The notes under the pieces were generated by a model. That model made no database searches. It was not told the origin of the DNA and was given only the letters and a program-made list of their open reading frames with translations. DNA of 64,000 nucleotides, from the NCBI RefSeq assembly GCF_003752585.1, contig NZ_RKHR01000006.1:62001-126000 (forward strand), written 5' to 3'. Position numbers and translations under genes: made by a program. This document shows positions 1-9,854 of the stretch, one piece after another. Positions within the stretch are counted from its first letter, which is position 1; the number at the start of each line of letters is the position of its first letter. The stretch is from Sinobacterium caligoides. GTDB taxonomy: Bacteria; Pseudomonadota; Gammaproteobacteria; Pseudomonadales; Sinobacteriaceae.

Positions 1-39
1 CGCCACCGCGCCAATCAAAAGATATACCAGTATTACCAT
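1..39 (-). CDS. TauE/SafE-like permease, N-terminal start (partial)
   Basis: Only the first 13 codons lie in the window. Read on the minus strand they give a hydrophobic start ending YLLIGAVA, which resembles the opening of TauE/SafE (sulfite exporter type) permeases, where a glycine-rich AGL-type motif follows. A TTAGGG ribosome-binding site precedes the ATG whose complement is at 37-39. The gene lies just downstream of ptsP on the same strand, and a TauE/SafE gene follows ptsP in Pseudomonas (from memory). Too little is present to be sure. Confidence 0.35.
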   Translation of the reverse strand, partial: MVILVYLLIGAVA

Positions 40-139
40 AACCAACGGCCCTAAAATTTGCTGCCCATGATATACCAGATTGATCGCACTCGAGAGGTTA
101 AATCATCATTGCCTGGCGCTAACAGCGCACAATAGTCGC

Positions 140-2452
140 TCACAACACATCCTGTTTGGCGTCGGTATTCGGTCGCAGCAAACGACTAACGCCCATCAAC
201 TGCAGCGCCCGATCGAGACAGGCCTCCGTCTCCTGCGAGGTCTCCATCTGCTGTACTTCTGCCAATAGTTGCTGCGCCTGATCAAGACGCATAGAGCGCA
301 GCACAGACTTCACCCGCAGTAGGTTGCTTGAGCTCATCGATAACACGTTGTAGCCCATGGCAATCAACAACACTGCCGCGGCAGGATCACCGGCCATCTC
401 ACCACAGATCGACACAGGCTTACCGGCCTTGTTAGCCGCCTTTGCGACAATAGCCAAGGCCTGCAGCACTGCTGGGTGATAGGCATTATAAACCGACGAT
501 ACGCGGGCATTGTTCCTATCGACGGCCAACAAATACTGAGTCAGGTCATTAGAGCCTACCGACAAGAAGTCGACTCGCTTCGCCAACGCATCAACCTGAT
601 AGACCGCCGCCGGCACCTCGATCATGACGCCGATCGGTGGCATACGACACTCGACGCCCTCGTCCGACAGCTCGCGATGCGCACGACGAATCAATAACAG
701 TGACTCATCGAGTTCACCAACACTGCTGATCATCGGCAATAGAATGCGCATGTTATTTAGACCCACACTCGCCTTCATCATCGCTCGCACCTGCGCGAGA
801 AAGATCTCGGGGTGATCAAGGGTCACACGGATCCCCCGCCAACCCAAAAACGGGTTTTCTTCCTCAATAGGAAAATAGGGCAGCGCCTTATCACCACCAA
901 TATCGAGTGTTCTCATCGTCACCGGCCGCCCCTTGAAGGCCTCCAGCTGGCGCCGATAAATATCTACCTGCTCACGTTCAGACGGAAAACGGTCATGCAA
1001 TAGAAAAGACACCTCGGTGCGATACAGACCGATACCCTCCGCGCCATGCTCGAGTGCACGATGAATCTCAGTCTCCAGCCCCGTGTTAACTAGGAGCGGG
1101 GTGCGATGGCCGCAGATAGTCTCGCAGGGAACATTCTTCAACACCTCCAGCCCGCGCGTCACCAACTCCTCTTCTTCGACGACCAGCTCGTAATCGCGAC
1201 GAATCTGCTCGCTAGGATTGGCCAACACCAAGCCACTATAGCCGTCGATGACCAGCTCACAGCCATCGAGCTGGGTGTGCGGCAGATCGAACACGCCCAT
1301 TACAATGGGTATGCCCAGCGCCCTCGCCATAATCGCCACGTGTGAATTGCTCGAGCCTTGCACAGAGACGAGGCCCAGCAGCTTGTCCTCCGGCACCTCG
1401 GCCAACATCGAGGCGGTCAGCTCTTCGCCGACCAAAATAGTATTACTCGGATAGCGTTGACTCGGTACATCAACGGTACGCAAATAGGACAATACGCGTC
1501 GGCCGAGATCTTTAATATCAACAGCACGCTCACGCAGATAGGGGTCATCCATCAAATCGAAGGTGCGGGCATGCTCTCGGATCGTCTTCGCCAACGCCCA
1601 CTGCGCCCACTGCCCCTGACGAATCTTTTCAATCACCTCACCACCGAGAGCGTGATCATCCAGCATGCTTAAGTAGACGTCGAAAAGTGCCAACTCTTCG
1701 GTGCGCAGCTGATTCTGTACATTGCGCTTCATCTGCTTAATATCACGACGCACCATCGCCAGCGCCTTACCGAAGGCACGCACCTCGCCCTTCACATCTT
1801 CTGTCGCGCGACGCGGAATCGACTTTAGATCTAGTTGCTTGGAGAGTACGACCGCACGGCCGATAGCGACGCCCAGCGCACCAGAGCTGCCCTTAAACGT
1901 GGTGCTGCGCATGGCGCTGTCGACGCCGTCGATGGCACCCGTTGCCTCCGCATGTGCAATCACGCCTGAAAGCTGAGCCGACATGGTGACCAGGAAGGCT
2001 TCGTCCGCCTCATCAAAGCGACGACACTCTTGTTGCTGCACTACCAAGACACCCAACACCTTGCGATGATGGATAACAGGCACACCGAGAAAGGAGCTAT
2101 ATTGCTCCTCGCCAAGGCCTGGCACCGGCTGAAAGCTGGGGTGAGACTCGGCATCTTCTATGTTGACCGCCTCCTCGCGCAGCGCCACGCGACCGACCAG
2201 CCCCTCTCCTATCCCCAGGCTCACCTTACCGAGGCAGTCTCGGTTGAGCCCCTTGGTGGCCATTAGCTGGTGACGGTTATTATCGGGGTTCAATAGATAG
2301 ATTGAACACACCTCTGTCTTCAAGGCATCGCGCACCTGCTCGACAATAATATCGAGCACAGAGTGTAGATCCCGGGCAGAATTGACTTCCTGTACGATTC
2401 GGCGCAACTGTGACAGGCGGTCACCCCGCTCCTTCCCTGACGACTGTTTCAC
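140..2452 (-). CDS. ptsP: Nitrogen PTS enzyme I (EI-Ntr, PtsP)
   Basis: Autophosphorylates from PEP and passes phosphate to NPr (PtsO), the first step of the regulatory nitrogen phosphotransferase cascade in the cytoplasm. The 770-residue protein has the EI-Ntr layout: an N-terminal GAF domain (about 20-165), the PEP-utilising N domain, the mobile domain with the phosphorylated histidine in GSSNSHVAIMARALG near residue 370, and a PEP-binding TIM barrel with TLDIGGDKALPYF, VGSNDLTQYLLAVDRNN and the C-terminal SICGEMAGDP motif holding the catalytic cysteine. The GTG start overlaps the rppH stop by one base (TAGTG), so translation is probably coupled. ptsO and ptsN are not in this window. Confidence 0.95.
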   Translation of the reverse strand: MKQSSGKERGDRLSQLRRIVQEVNSARDLHSVLDIIVEQVRDALKTEVCSIYLLNPDNNRHQLMATKGLNRDCLGKVSLGIGEGLVGRVALREEAVNIEDAESHPSFQPVPGLGEEQYSSFLGVPVIHHRKVLGVLVVQQQECRRFDEADEAFLVTMSAQLSGVIAHAEATGAIDGVDSAMRSTTFKGSSGALGVAIGRAVVLSKQLDLKSIPRRATEDVKGEVRAFGKALAMVRRDIKQMKRNVQNQLRTEELALFDVYLSMLDDHALGGEVIEKIRQGQWAQWALAKTIREHARTFDLMDDPYLRERAVDIKDLGRRVLSYLRTVDVPSQRYPSNTILVGEELTASMLAEVPEDKLLGLVSVQGSSNSHVAIMARALGIPIVMGVFDLPHTQLDGCELVIDGYSGLVLANPSEQIRRDYELVVEEEELVTRGLEVLKNVPCETICGHRTPLLVNTGLETEIHRALEHGAEGIGLYRTEVSFLLHDRFPSEREQVDIYRRQLEAFKGRPVTMRTLDIGGDKALPYFPIEEENPFLGWRGIRVTLDHPEIFLAQVRAMMKASVGLNNMRILLPMISSVGELDESLLLIRRAHRELSDEGVECRMPPIGVMIEVPAAVYQVDALAKRVDFLSVGSNDLTQYLLAVDRNNARVSSVYNAYHPAVLQALAIVAKAANKAGKPVSICGEMAGDPAAAVLLIAMGYNVLSMSSSNLLRVKSVLRSMRLDQAQQLLAEVQQMETSQETEACLDRALQLMGVSRLLRPNTDAKQDVL

Positions 2453-2964
2453 TAAGCCCCTCCCCTCTGTAATCGATAATGTCGTGGCGCCAACTCTTTC
2501 ATCGCCTTGCGGTACACCTCACGCTTGAACGAGACCACTTGACCGAGAGGGTACCAATAACTGACCCAGCGCCAGCCATCAAACTCTGGCCGCTCCTGTA
2601 TATTGACGTTTACCGCCTCATCACTCGACAACATGCGCAGTAGGAACCACTTCTGCTTCTGACCAATACACAGCGGCTCTGAATCCTGGCGAATCAAGCG
2701 CTGCGGTAGTCGATAACGCAACCAGCCTCGTGTACAAGCTAAAATCTGCACATCGCTGGCCTCTAAGCCTATTTCCTCACGCAGCTCTCGGTACATTGCC
2801 TGTTCGGGCGTCTCAGAGTCGGAGATACCGCCCTGAGGAAACTGCCAGGCGGTTTGACCTACACGCTTCGCCCACAGCACCTGACCACGGCTGTTCGCGA
2901 GCACGATGCCCACATTGGGTCTAAAGCCATCGGCATCTATCACGCCCCACCCCCTATTTATCAT
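2452..2964 (-). CDS. rppH: RNA pyrophosphohydrolase (Nudix)
   Basis: Removes pyrophosphate from the 5' end of triphosphorylated mRNA, which triggers RNase E decay. The 170-residue length is typical. The Nudix box [20 protein letters not shown] followed by IG fits GX5EX7REUXEEXGU. The N-terminus ([20 protein letters not shown]) is the usual RppH/NudH start. It lies upstream of ptsP and overlaps it by one base; the rppH-ptsP pair is conserved in gammaproteobacteria, including E. coli and Pseudomonas. Confidence 0.93.
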   Translation of the reverse strand: MINRGWGVIDADGFRPNVGIVLANSRGQVLWAKRVGQTAWQFPQGGISDSETPEQAMYRELREEIGLEASDVQILACTRGWLRYRLPQRLIRQDSEPLCIGQKQKWFLLRMLSSDEAVNVNIQERPEFDGWRWVSYWYPLGQVVSFKREVYRKAMKELAPRHYRLQRGGA

Positions 2965-3175
2965 GAAAATTACGCTGCGAACAAACGTTTACCGCAGAGC
3001 GTAATGCTAGCCCTATACTCTACCCTATTTATCTACGCAGCTGCCACCCGAGGCAATGCCGATTGTCCACTCCCGCATTTGTCAGTATGCTTTGGCCACA
3101 ATCCCTATTCCTTGCCCCTACCCCGCAACCCTATCGCGGCATGCGGGAACGACTCATTTAAAAAGGCGACCAAAC

Positions 3176-3832
3176 GTGACTCTGGCTATTTTTGATTTAG
3201 ATAACACCCTCATCGGCGGCGATAGCGACCACCTCTGGGGCGAATTTCTCGTTGCTAACAATCTAGTCGATGTCGGCGAATTCAAAAAGACCAACGATCA
3301 ATTTTACGAGGATTACAAGGCAGGCCAACTCGACATCGTCGCCTATCAGGAGTTTTCCCTGGCCCCACTCACCCAGTATAGCTCCGAGCAACTCGAACAG
3401 ATGCACCGCCAATTTATGCAGCAGGTCATCACGCCGATCCGCCTCACCAAAGCGGAGCAGCTGATTCAACAGCACCGCCAACAAGGGCACACGCTACTGA
3501 TCATCACTGCCACCAATTTGTTTGTCACCGGCCCCATCGCCGAGGCCCTCGGCATCGAGCACATACTCGCCACCGAAGGCGAGATCATCGATGGTCGTTA
3601 CAGCGGAAAGATGCAGGGCACACCGTGCTTCCAAGCAGGTAAGATTACCCGCTTGGAAGCCTGGCTAAAAGAGTCGAACGAGGACATGGCTGGCGCGTAT
3701 TTCTATAGCGACTCGCACAACGACTTGCCGCTACTCAAGCTTGTCGACCACCCCGTCGCGGTCGATGCCGACGAGACTCTGCGCGAGCATGCCAAACAAC
3801 AAGGCTGGCCCATCATTAGCCTGCGCGACTAA
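3176..3832 (+). CDS. HAD superfamily phosphatase (class IB, SerB-like)
   Basis: A 218-residue cytosolic HAD phosphatase. Motif I is FDLDNTLIGGDSD, motif II is the ITAT stretch near residue 110, and the motif III/IV region is YFYSDSHNDLPLLKLVDHPVAVDAD, the usual end of HAD-IB enzymes. I chose the GTG at 3176, placed after an AAAAGG-like site and directly before motif I; the frame is open further upstream but that part has no family resemblance. A HAD gene next to rppH-ptsP also occurs in Pseudomonas, where it is described as histidinol-phosphatase-like. The substrate here is unknown. Confidence 0.85.
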   Translation: MTLAIFDLDNTLIGGDSDHLWGEFLVANNLVDVGEFKKTNDQFYEDYKAGQLDIVAYQEFSLAPLTQYSSEQLEQMHRQFMQQVITPIRLTKAEQLIQQHRQQGHTLLIITATNLFVTGPIAEALGIEHILATEGEIIDGRYSGKMQGTPCFQAGKITRLEAWLKESNEDMAGAYFYSDSHNDLPLLKLVDHPVAVDADETLREHAKQQGWPIISLRD

Positions 3833-3860
3833 TTGAGCCTAGCCAGCAACACAGACACGA

Positions 3861-5063
3861 TTAGTCGGCGGGCAGAATGCGCGCCAACACCGTCTTAATG
3901 TATTCAGTTTCAGGGATCGAAGGGTGGATTGGGTGATCCGCCCCCTGGCCGAAGCGCTCGAGTATTTGCGCCTGGCGGTCGATGTGCCGCGCCGCGCCGC
4001 GCACGACATCGATCAACTGCTCCGCCGGCAGATGCATCGAGCATGAGGCTGAGAACAGTAGGCCATCTTTGACCAGCAGCCTGATCGCCAACTGATTCAG
4101 TTTCTGGTACGCCTTGCCCCCTTTAATCAGGTCCTTACGTCGCTTAATAAACGCTGGCGGATCGACAATCACCACGTCAAATTTTTCGCCTTCCTCTAAC
4201 AGCGCCTGCAGCGCCTCGGCCGCATTGCCTTGTACTGAAGTGACGCGGTCGGCGACACCATTGAGCTCGGCATTCTTATGCACCCAGTCGAGGGCCTGCT
4301 CAGAGCTATCGACACAGACCACCTCGCTAGCTCCAGCCACCGCCGCCTGCACACCCCAGCCACCAATATAGCTAAATACATCCAGTACACGCTTACCTGC
4401 ACACAACTGCTGCAAACGTGCACGCGCCGGGCGATGATCATAGAACCATCCCGTCTTCTGACCACTGAGGATCGGCGCAATAAACTTCACCCCGTTCTCG
4501 ACAAAACTCACCTCATCATCAATCTCGCCATGCACCACTTCAACATATTTTTCCAGCCCCTCGGCCTCTCGTGCACCGGTGTTATTCTTCATCACGATTG
4601 CCCGTGGTGACAACACCTTCAATAGCGCCTCGACGATATCGTCCTTCACTAGCTCCATCCCCGCCGTGGATATCTGCACACAGACAACATCCTCAAAACG
4701 ATCCACGACCAGTCCCGGCAAGCCGTCGCTCTCACCGTAGATGAGTCGGTAGCTAGGCTGTTCAAACAAACGCTGACGCAACGATAGCGCCACCTTCAGG
4801 CGATGCACTAACAGCGACTTATTAAGCTGTAACTTCGTGTTGCGAGTCACCAGGCGAGCGCAGATAAGATTACTCGGGTTGACATAGGCAATGCCCAGCG
4901 CCTTACCACTATTGCTCTGCACCACGACCTGCTGGCCATTGGTAAAGTTTTTCAGCGGGGTAGCGGCTATATCTACCTCGTTACTATAGATCCATAAGTG
5001 ACCGGCCTTTAGGCGGCGATCTGACTTAGCCTTGAGGCGAAGCTCTGCAAGTTCGGTAGACAT
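3861..5063 (-). CDS. rlmI: Class I SAM-dependent 23S rRNA methyltransferase, RlmI-like
   Basis: Predicted m5C methyltransferase acting on 23S rRNA. The 400-residue protein has an N-terminal PUA domain (about 1-80, including KAGHLWIYSNEVD), a linker, and a Rossmann methyltransferase fold with VLDVFSYIGGWGVQAA for SAM binding, the catalytic-region motif IVDPPAFIKRRKDL, and FSASCSMH carrying the family's conserved cysteine. Length and order match RlmI/YccW. It is convergent with the HAD phosphatase. RlmI versus a close paralogue cannot be settled from one sequence. Confidence 0.8.
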   Translation of the reverse strand: MSTELAELRLKAKSDRRLKAGHLWIYSNEVDIAATPLKNFTNGQQVVVQSNSGKALGIAYVNPSNLICARLVTRNTKLQLNKSLLVHRLKVALSLRQRLFEQPSYRLIYGESDGLPGLVVDRFEDVVCVQISTAGMELVKDDIVEALLKVLSPRAIVMKNNTGAREAEGLEKYVEVVHGEIDDEVSFVENGVKFIAPILSGQKTGWFYDHRPARARLQQLCAGKRVLDVFSYIGGWGVQAAVAGASEVVCVDSSEQALDWVHKNAELNGVADRVTSVQGNAAEALQALLEEGEKFDVVIVDPPAFIKRRKDLIKGGKAYQKLNQLAIRLLVKDGLLFSASCSMHLPAEQLIDVVRGAARHIDRQAQILERFGQGADHPIHPSIPETEYIKTVLARILPAD

Positions 5064-5173
5064 CGGGTGTTCCTTAATTGATCGATCATTCGATCGTGAG
5101 GTTGATTGGTCGCCAGCTTTCTCGAGCCACTAGCTCGGCACGCGATGGCAAAAACTCAGCAGACAGAAAAGAC

Positions 5174-5204
5174 AACGGCTACGCCTATGATAAGCGTAGC
5201 CGTC
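5174..5204 (-). terminator. Rho-independent terminator of gcvH
   Basis: Stem CGGCTACGC (5176-5184) pairs with GCGTAGCCG (5194-5202) around a 9-base loop. Read on the minus strand it is followed by a T-rich tract (TTGTCTTTTC), which suits termination downstream of gcvH, whose stop codon is at 5300. Confidence 0.6.
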
Positions 5205-5299
5205 GATAAGACTTCGGCAGAAAACACGCCCGACTGCCCTCGCGAAGATAACTGCTAGAGCACTTTATTTAAGACGAGCTATCTGGGACGAGTGGTTAG

Positions 5300-5689
5300 T
5301 TACTCGTTTTCGCAGAGCATCTCATAGGCTTCCGCATCAAGTAACGCGGCCAATTCAGAATCGTCGGTAAGCTTCACTTTGAAGAACCAACCATCACCGT
5401 AAGGGTCGTCGTTGACGGTCTCCGGCGCTTCTTCCAGCTGTTCATTAACGGCGACGACGATACCTGAGATCGGCGCGTAGAGGTCCGAGGCAGCCTTCAC
5501 TGACTCAACCACACCGGCGTCGTCACCAGCAGACAGCTCGGCGTCAAGCTCGGGCAATTCGACGAATACCACGTCGCCGAGGGCTTCTTGAGCGTGGTTG
5601 GTGATACCGATAACGGCCGTGCCATCATCTTCTAAACGGATCCATTCGTGTGAGGATACGTACTTCAGCTCAGACGGTGTATTGCTCAT
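5300..5689 (-). CDS. gcvH: Glycine cleavage system H protein
   Basis: Lipoyl carrier of the glycine cleavage complex, shuttling the aminomethyl group between the P and T proteins. 129 residues with the family start [21 protein letters not shown] and the lipoylation site in [18 protein letters not shown] (the lysine in the SVKAAS stretch). The ATG with complement at 5687-5689 gives the usual length; the open frame upstream adds 23 unrelated residues. gcvT and gcvP are not adjacent, so gcvH stands alone here. A terminator follows at about 5174. Confidence 0.93.
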   Translation of the reverse strand: MSNTPSELKYVSSHEWIRLEDDGTAVIGITNHAQEALGDVVFVELPELDAELSAGDDAGVVESVKAASDLYAPISGIVVAVNEQLEEAPETVNDDPYGDGWFFKVKLTDDSELAALLDAEAYEMLCENE

Positions 5690-5800
5690 GAAAAAAGCCT
5701 CTAGAGTGTGGTCGCTAAATGAAAGGGCGAATTCTACCCTGCGACGGGATAAAAACAAAGCAACACAACACCAATTTAACCCGTCCGATCAATAGTTCCC

Positions 5801-7447
5801 CTAGCGCGCCCGACGAATCACCACCACCACCGGCAACAAGCCAACCAAGACCAATGTTAAGGCCGGTATCGCCGCGCGCTGCCACTCTCCCTCTGCCGTC
5901 ATTTCAAAGATACGCACAGCCAAGGTATCCCAACCAAAAGGACGCAACAGCAACGTGGCCGGCATCTCTTTCATCACATCAACCAACACTAATAGCAGCG
6001 CGGTAAGAATACCGGGGCGTAACATCGGCAGGTAGATGCGAAACAACAACCGCCACTGCGAGCACCCCAGCGAGCGCGCCGCCTCCGGAATGCTCGGGCG
6101 CACTCGCTCGATACTCGACTGTACAGGCCCCAGTGCCACCGCTAGAAAACGCACGAGATAAGCCAGCAGCAAGCCGACCAAGCCCCCCATCAATACTGGC
6201 GCCGTACCACCGCCCAGCCACTGCTGTAGAGGAACTAACCACTGCCGGTCGAGATAACCAAAACAGAGCACGACGCCCACCGCCAACACCGAGCCCGGCA
6301 GCGCATAGCCCATTCCCGCCACCGTAATAGCCCCCTGGGTCAGACGATTACCATAGCCACGCTGAGCAAACAGCATCAGCAACGTAATAGTCACCACGAT
6401 CACGGCCGAACAGGCACCTAGCAACACAGTATGCTGCAATAGCTGCCAGTAACGCCGATCAAATTCCAACGCATATTGTTGTACCGCCCACAGCAGCAGC
6501 TGTAAGACTGGTAGCGCAAAGCAGAACAGCACAACCGACCAGCAATAGGCGGCGGCAAGATAGCGCCTAGCGCCCTGCAACTTGATGCGAAAATGATGCT
6601 GCGGCCGCCGACCCTGTTCGTCGCGACCGTTGTTGCGCGCACCCCGCTCTGCCAGCAGCGCCATCACCACAAACAACAGCAATAAAGAGGCCAGCTGGGC
6701 CGCTGCCTGCAGGTTAAACAAACCAAACCACGATTTATAAATCGCCGTCGTGAAGGTGTTGAAGTTGAAGACTGATACCGCGCCAAAGTCAGCCAAAGTC
6801 TCCATCAGCGATAACGATAGACCGGCGACAATGGCGGGGCGAGCCATGGGTAAAGAAACTCGAAAGAAGGTCTGCCAGACATTCAGCCCAAGTACTCGCG
6901 AGGCCTCCACGACATCACTACCCTGGGTCACGAAGGCGCTGCGCGCCAACATATATACATAGGGGTAGAGCACCCCGGTCATGATGGCAATCACCGTCAA
7001 CGGGTTTCGCACGTCAACGCGAAAGTCCGGCCACCAATGCCGCAGCAACAACTGCAACGGCCCCATATAATCCCACTGCCCCAACACGACAAAAGCCAGC
7101 ACGTAAGTCGGAATCGCCAGCGGTAACATCAGCGCCCATTCGCAATAACGGCGCCCAGGGAAGTCACAGATGGTTGCCAGCCAGGCCAAACTGACCCCCA
7201 ACACCGTAACGCCCACACCGACGCCCACTAACAGGATTAACGTATTGGCGAGTAGCTCGAGTAATTGCGTATCGTAGAGATGGCGCCAGACAACAAACTG
7301 GGAGTCACTCCAGCTCGAGATGATAACGGCCACCGGTAGCAGAACCAAAAAACCCGCTAACAACGGGATCAAGCGCCAACACCAACGGCGAAGACCGTTA
7401 CGACGGCAGGCCCTCTGCCGCTCAAGTACTGCGGCACTAGGCGGCAT
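5801..7447 (-). CDS. Ferric iron ABC transporter permease (FbpB family)
   Basis: Inner-membrane permease of a ferric-iron uptake ABC transporter. 548 residues with about twelve membrane spans in two fused binding-protein-dependent transport domains. Each carries an EAA-type cytoplasmic loop (EASRVLGLNVWQTFFRVSLPMA near 185 and EAARSLGCSQWRLLFRIYLPML near 460). The start lies three bases after the stop of the upstream binding-protein gene, so they form one operon. No ATPase gene is present beside the pair, as I recall for the Pseudomonas homologues. It would share the Fur-controlled promoter at about 8530. Confidence 0.9.
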   Translation of the reverse strand: MPPSAAVLERQRACRRNGLRRWCWRLIPLLAGFLVLLPVAVIISSWSDSQFVVWRHLYDTQLLELLANTLILLVGVGVGVTVLGVSLAWLATICDFPGRRYCEWALMLPLAIPTYVLAFVVLGQWDYMGPLQLLLRHWWPDFRVDVRNPLTVIAIMTGVLYPYVYMLARSAFVTQGSDVVEASRVLGLNVWQTFFRVSLPMARPAIVAGLSLSLMETLADFGAVSVFNFNTFTTAIYKSWFGLFNLQAAAQLASLLLLFVVMALLAERGARNNGRDEQGRRPQHHFRIKLQGARRYLAAAYCWSVVLFCFALPVLQLLLWAVQQYALEFDRRYWQLLQHTVLLGACSAVIVVTITLLMLFAQRGYGNRLTQGAITVAGMGYALPGSVLAVGVVLCFGYLDRQWLVPLQQWLGGGTAPVLMGGLVGLLLAYLVRFLAVALGPVQSSIERVRPSIPEAARSLGCSQWRLLFRIYLPMLRPGILTALLLVLVDVMKEMPATLLLRPFGWDTLAVRIFEMTAEGEWQRAAIPALTLVLVGLLPVVVVIRRAR

Positions 7448-7449
7448 AA

Positions 7450-8502
7450 TTAGCGGTATCCCGCCTTGTCCATTAACATCACGGCTTCAGCCTGGCGCTC
7501 TCCGGTGACCTCAATAGGGACATCATCTTCCTTAAACGTGCCCCAAGCCTGCACCTCAGCAGAAGACTTCGAGAGAGGGTTGACCGGGAACTCCTGGTTG
7601 ATATCGGTCAGCATCTGCTGCGCTTCGACCTCACTCAACCACTCGATAAACTTTATCGCCTCCGTACGATGCTTGGCATAGGTCGTCACCCCGGCCCCAG
7701 AAATATTCACGTGGATGCCACGGCCATCTTGATTGGGGAAGAAGATCTTCAGCGGTAGCTGCTCGCCCTTCGCCGCCATAGCCTCCTCTAAACGACCAAA
7801 ATAATAAGTGTTGACGACGGTAGCATCACACTGCCCAGCCATCACCGCCTGCATCGCCTGAATATCATTAGCGAATGGTGCCGTCGCTAGGTTGTCGACC
7901 CACCCCTGCACGACTTTCTGCGTATTTTCCGCCCCGTCAGCCTCAATCATGGTGGCGACTAGCGACTGATTATAAACCTTCTTCGAGGTGCGCAGGCAGA
8001 GTCGCCCCTGCCAACGCTCGTCGGCTAGTGCCTCATAGCTAGACAGCTCACCCGGCTTCACGCGCTCAGGCGAGTAGACGATGACGCGAGCACGCTTGGA
8101 TATCGCAAACCAACGGTTGCCTGCATCACGTAGGTGGGCGGGGACATTGCGCACTAACACCTCAGACTCAACAGGGCTTAACACCCCCTCCTCCGCAGCG
8201 TGCCAGAGGTTGCCGCCGTCGACGGTCACCAAGATATCGGCAGGGGTATTTTCACCCTCCGCCTGCAGCCGACTCAACAGCGGTGCCGCTGCGTCGGTGA
8301 CAAATTGAATATTCACCCCTGTCTCCGCTTGATAGCGGTCAAACAAGGGTTTAATTAAGTGTTCTTTGCGCGAGGTATAAACGACTAGCTGGCCTGTTGC
8401 AGCCTCCCCTGTGCCGGAGCCCGAATCATCACTACAGCCGCTCAGTACAAAAACCACCGCCAACAACACCGGTAAAGAGCATTTCTTAAAGAACATCATC
8501 AT
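7450..8502 (-). CDS. Ferric iron ABC transporter substrate-binding lipoprotein (FbpA/FutA family)
   Basis: Periplasmic iron-binding protein that delivers Fe(III) to the permease encoded just downstream. 350 residues with a lipoprotein signal peptide ending in the lipobox LSGC (cysteine near 23). The mature part starts with LVVYTSRKEHLIKPLFDRY, the common beginning of FbpA/FutA/IdiA proteins, and has VVNTYYFGRL with the two tyrosines that commonly ligand iron. A Fur box lies directly upstream (8529-8548). The protein could carry another oxyanion-bound metal, but the Fur site favours iron. Confidence 0.9.
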   Translation of the reverse strand: MMMFFKKCSLPVLLAVVFVLSGCSDDSGSGTGEAATGQLVVYTSRKEHLIKPLFDRYQAETGVNIQFVTDAAAPLLSRLQAEGENTPADILVTVDGGNLWHAAEEGVLSPVESEVLVRNVPAHLRDAGNRWFAISKRARVIVYSPERVKPGELSSYEALADERWQGRLCLRTSKKVYNQSLVATMIEADGAENTQKVVQGWVDNLATAPFANDIQAMQAVMAGQCDATVVNTYYFGRLEEAMAAKGEQLPLKIFFPNQDGRGIHVNISGAGVTTYAKHRTEAIKFIEWLSEVEAQQMLTDINQEFPVNPLSKSSAEVQAWGTFKEDDVPIEVTGERQAEAVMLMDKAGYR

Positions 8503-8528
8503 CTCGCTGCAAATATTAGAGTTGAGCG

Positions 8529-8548
8529 AATGATAACGATTATCATTT
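8529..8548. promoter_or_regulatory. Fur box upstream of the iron transport operon
   Basis: The core TGATAACGATTATCA (8531-8545) is a near-perfect inverted repeat matching the Fur 7-1-7 consensus (TGATAATNATTATCA) at all but one position. It begins 28 bases before the start of the iron-binding lipoprotein gene, where Fe-Fur would occlude the promoter. This places the two-gene iron operon under iron repression. Confidence 0.88.
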
Positions 8549-8606
8549 ATTTAATCAATCTGTCAATAGCTGAATCTGAGTTAATACCCATTAATCGTCA
8601 ACACTC

Positions 8607-9854
8607 TCACCCTTCCATCGCCTCTTTAATCAACAGTCGCTTAACCAACGAAATTCGCGAGACAAGGCGCATTCCACTGTTACGCAACCAGCGCACCGAT
8701 AATTCACGGCGCGCAAAGAGTCGCTTCAGAGCCTCCATCAAAGCCATCATCCGTAGGTTATCCGCCATACGTCGACGCTGATAGCGGGACAGCGTCGCGC
8801 GTGAGCCGAGGCCAACACCTCTCTTCTGGGCCCGTAATAACTCCTCAGCTAACACCTCTGTATCCTTCAACCCTAAGTTGATTCCCTGACCGGCTAATGG
8901 GTGGATAGTATGTGCCGCATCAGCCACCAACACCAAACCGTCACGATAATACTCTTTGGCATGACGCTGACGCAGGGGGAAGCTAAAGCGCTTACTCACC
9001 GAGGTAATAGCACCCAGAGTAGACTCGAACTGACGCTCCAGCTCTGTACAAAACTCAACATCGGACAGCGCCAACAGGGCAGCCGCGCGCTCCGCCGGCA
9101 CCGACCAGACAATGGAGCAGTAGTGCTGGTCGTCGCCAGCCAACGGCAGGAAGGCCAATACGCCCTCGTCGGTAAAGCGCTGCCAAGCCGTCGCCCGGTG
9201 TACCTGCTCGGTCTGCACACTACAGACCAAGCCGTGATGATGATAGTCCCACTCGCGTGTCTGCAGGCCTGCCTGAGCGCGCAGCGGCGACACTGCGCCA
9301 TCGGCGGCCACAACCAAGGCTGCACTGAGGTTGCGACCATCGGCCAACTCCAGCGCCCAACAGGCCTCACCAGCTGCAGCATCAGCCTCTTCGAGCGGAT
9401 GCAGCTGCGTCACCTTGGCGGGAGCAATAATCTCGATATTGCGCGCCGCCATGACACGCTGCATCAGCGCTGCCACCGTGACCCGATTCTCAACGATGTG
9501 GCCCAGCTGCGAACATCCCACCTCGGCTGCGGAAAACTCGAGCGAGGCGGTCCCCTCGCCATCCCAGACTCGCATCTGCCGATAGCTGGCCAACCGTGCC
9601 GCCTCAATGCCATCCCAGGCACCCAGGGTCATCAAGAAACGCTGCGACTTCGCCGTCAACGCACTCACCCGCGGGTCGTAGTGATCGATACCTGGCTCCG
9701 CCTCGGGCATTGTATAATCGCCCTCGACCTGCTCGATCATCGCTACAGATAGCGGACTATTGGCCAATGCAGCGGCGAGCGAGCTGCCCGCCAAGCCGCC
9801 ACCGACGATAATGACATCGTAGTCGTTGCCACTGCCGCTAATATTGCGCATCAC
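8607..9854 (-). CDS. ubiI: UbiH/UbiF/VisC-family FAD hydroxylase (UbiI-like)
   Basis: Flavin monooxygenase predicted to hydroxylate the ubiquinone ring (C5 in E. coli UbiI) in the soluble Ubi complex. 415 residues with the N-terminal dinucleotide-binding motif DVIIVGGGLAGSSLA and the second FAD motif GLVLVADAAHTIHPLAGQG near 300. The start overlaps the end of ubiH by 17 bases, and the order pepP-ubiH-ubiI is the classical one. Assignment to UbiI rather than UbiF rests on synteny. The C-terminal RRELSVRWLRNSGM stretch is usual for the family. Confidence 0.82.
   Translation of the reverse strand: MMRNISGSGNDYDVIIVGGGLAGSSLAAALANSPLSVAMIEQVEGDYTMPEAEPGIDHYDPRVSALTAKSQRFLMTLGAWDGIEAARLASYRQMRVWDGEGTASLEFSAAEVGCSQLGHIVENRVTVAALMQRVMAARNIEIIAPAKVTQLHPLEEADAAAGEACWALELADGRNLSAALVVAADGAVSPLRAQAGLQTREWDYHHHGLVCSVQTEQVHRATAWQRFTDEGVLAFLPLAGDDQHYCSIVWSVPAERAAALLALSDVEFCTELERQFESTLGAITSVSKRFSFPLRQRHAKEYYRDGLVLVADAAHTIHPLAGQGINLGLKDTEVLAEELLRAQKRGVGLGSRATLSRYQRRRMADNLRMMALMEALKRLFARRELSVRWLRNSGMRLVSRISLVKRLLIKEAMEG

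Noticed and set aside
8901-9752. 283-codon plus-strand frame opposite the ubiI-like gene
   Set aside because: It is the antisense shadow of a clear FAD hydroxylase gene; the translated sequence is His/Arg/Gln-rich without family match.
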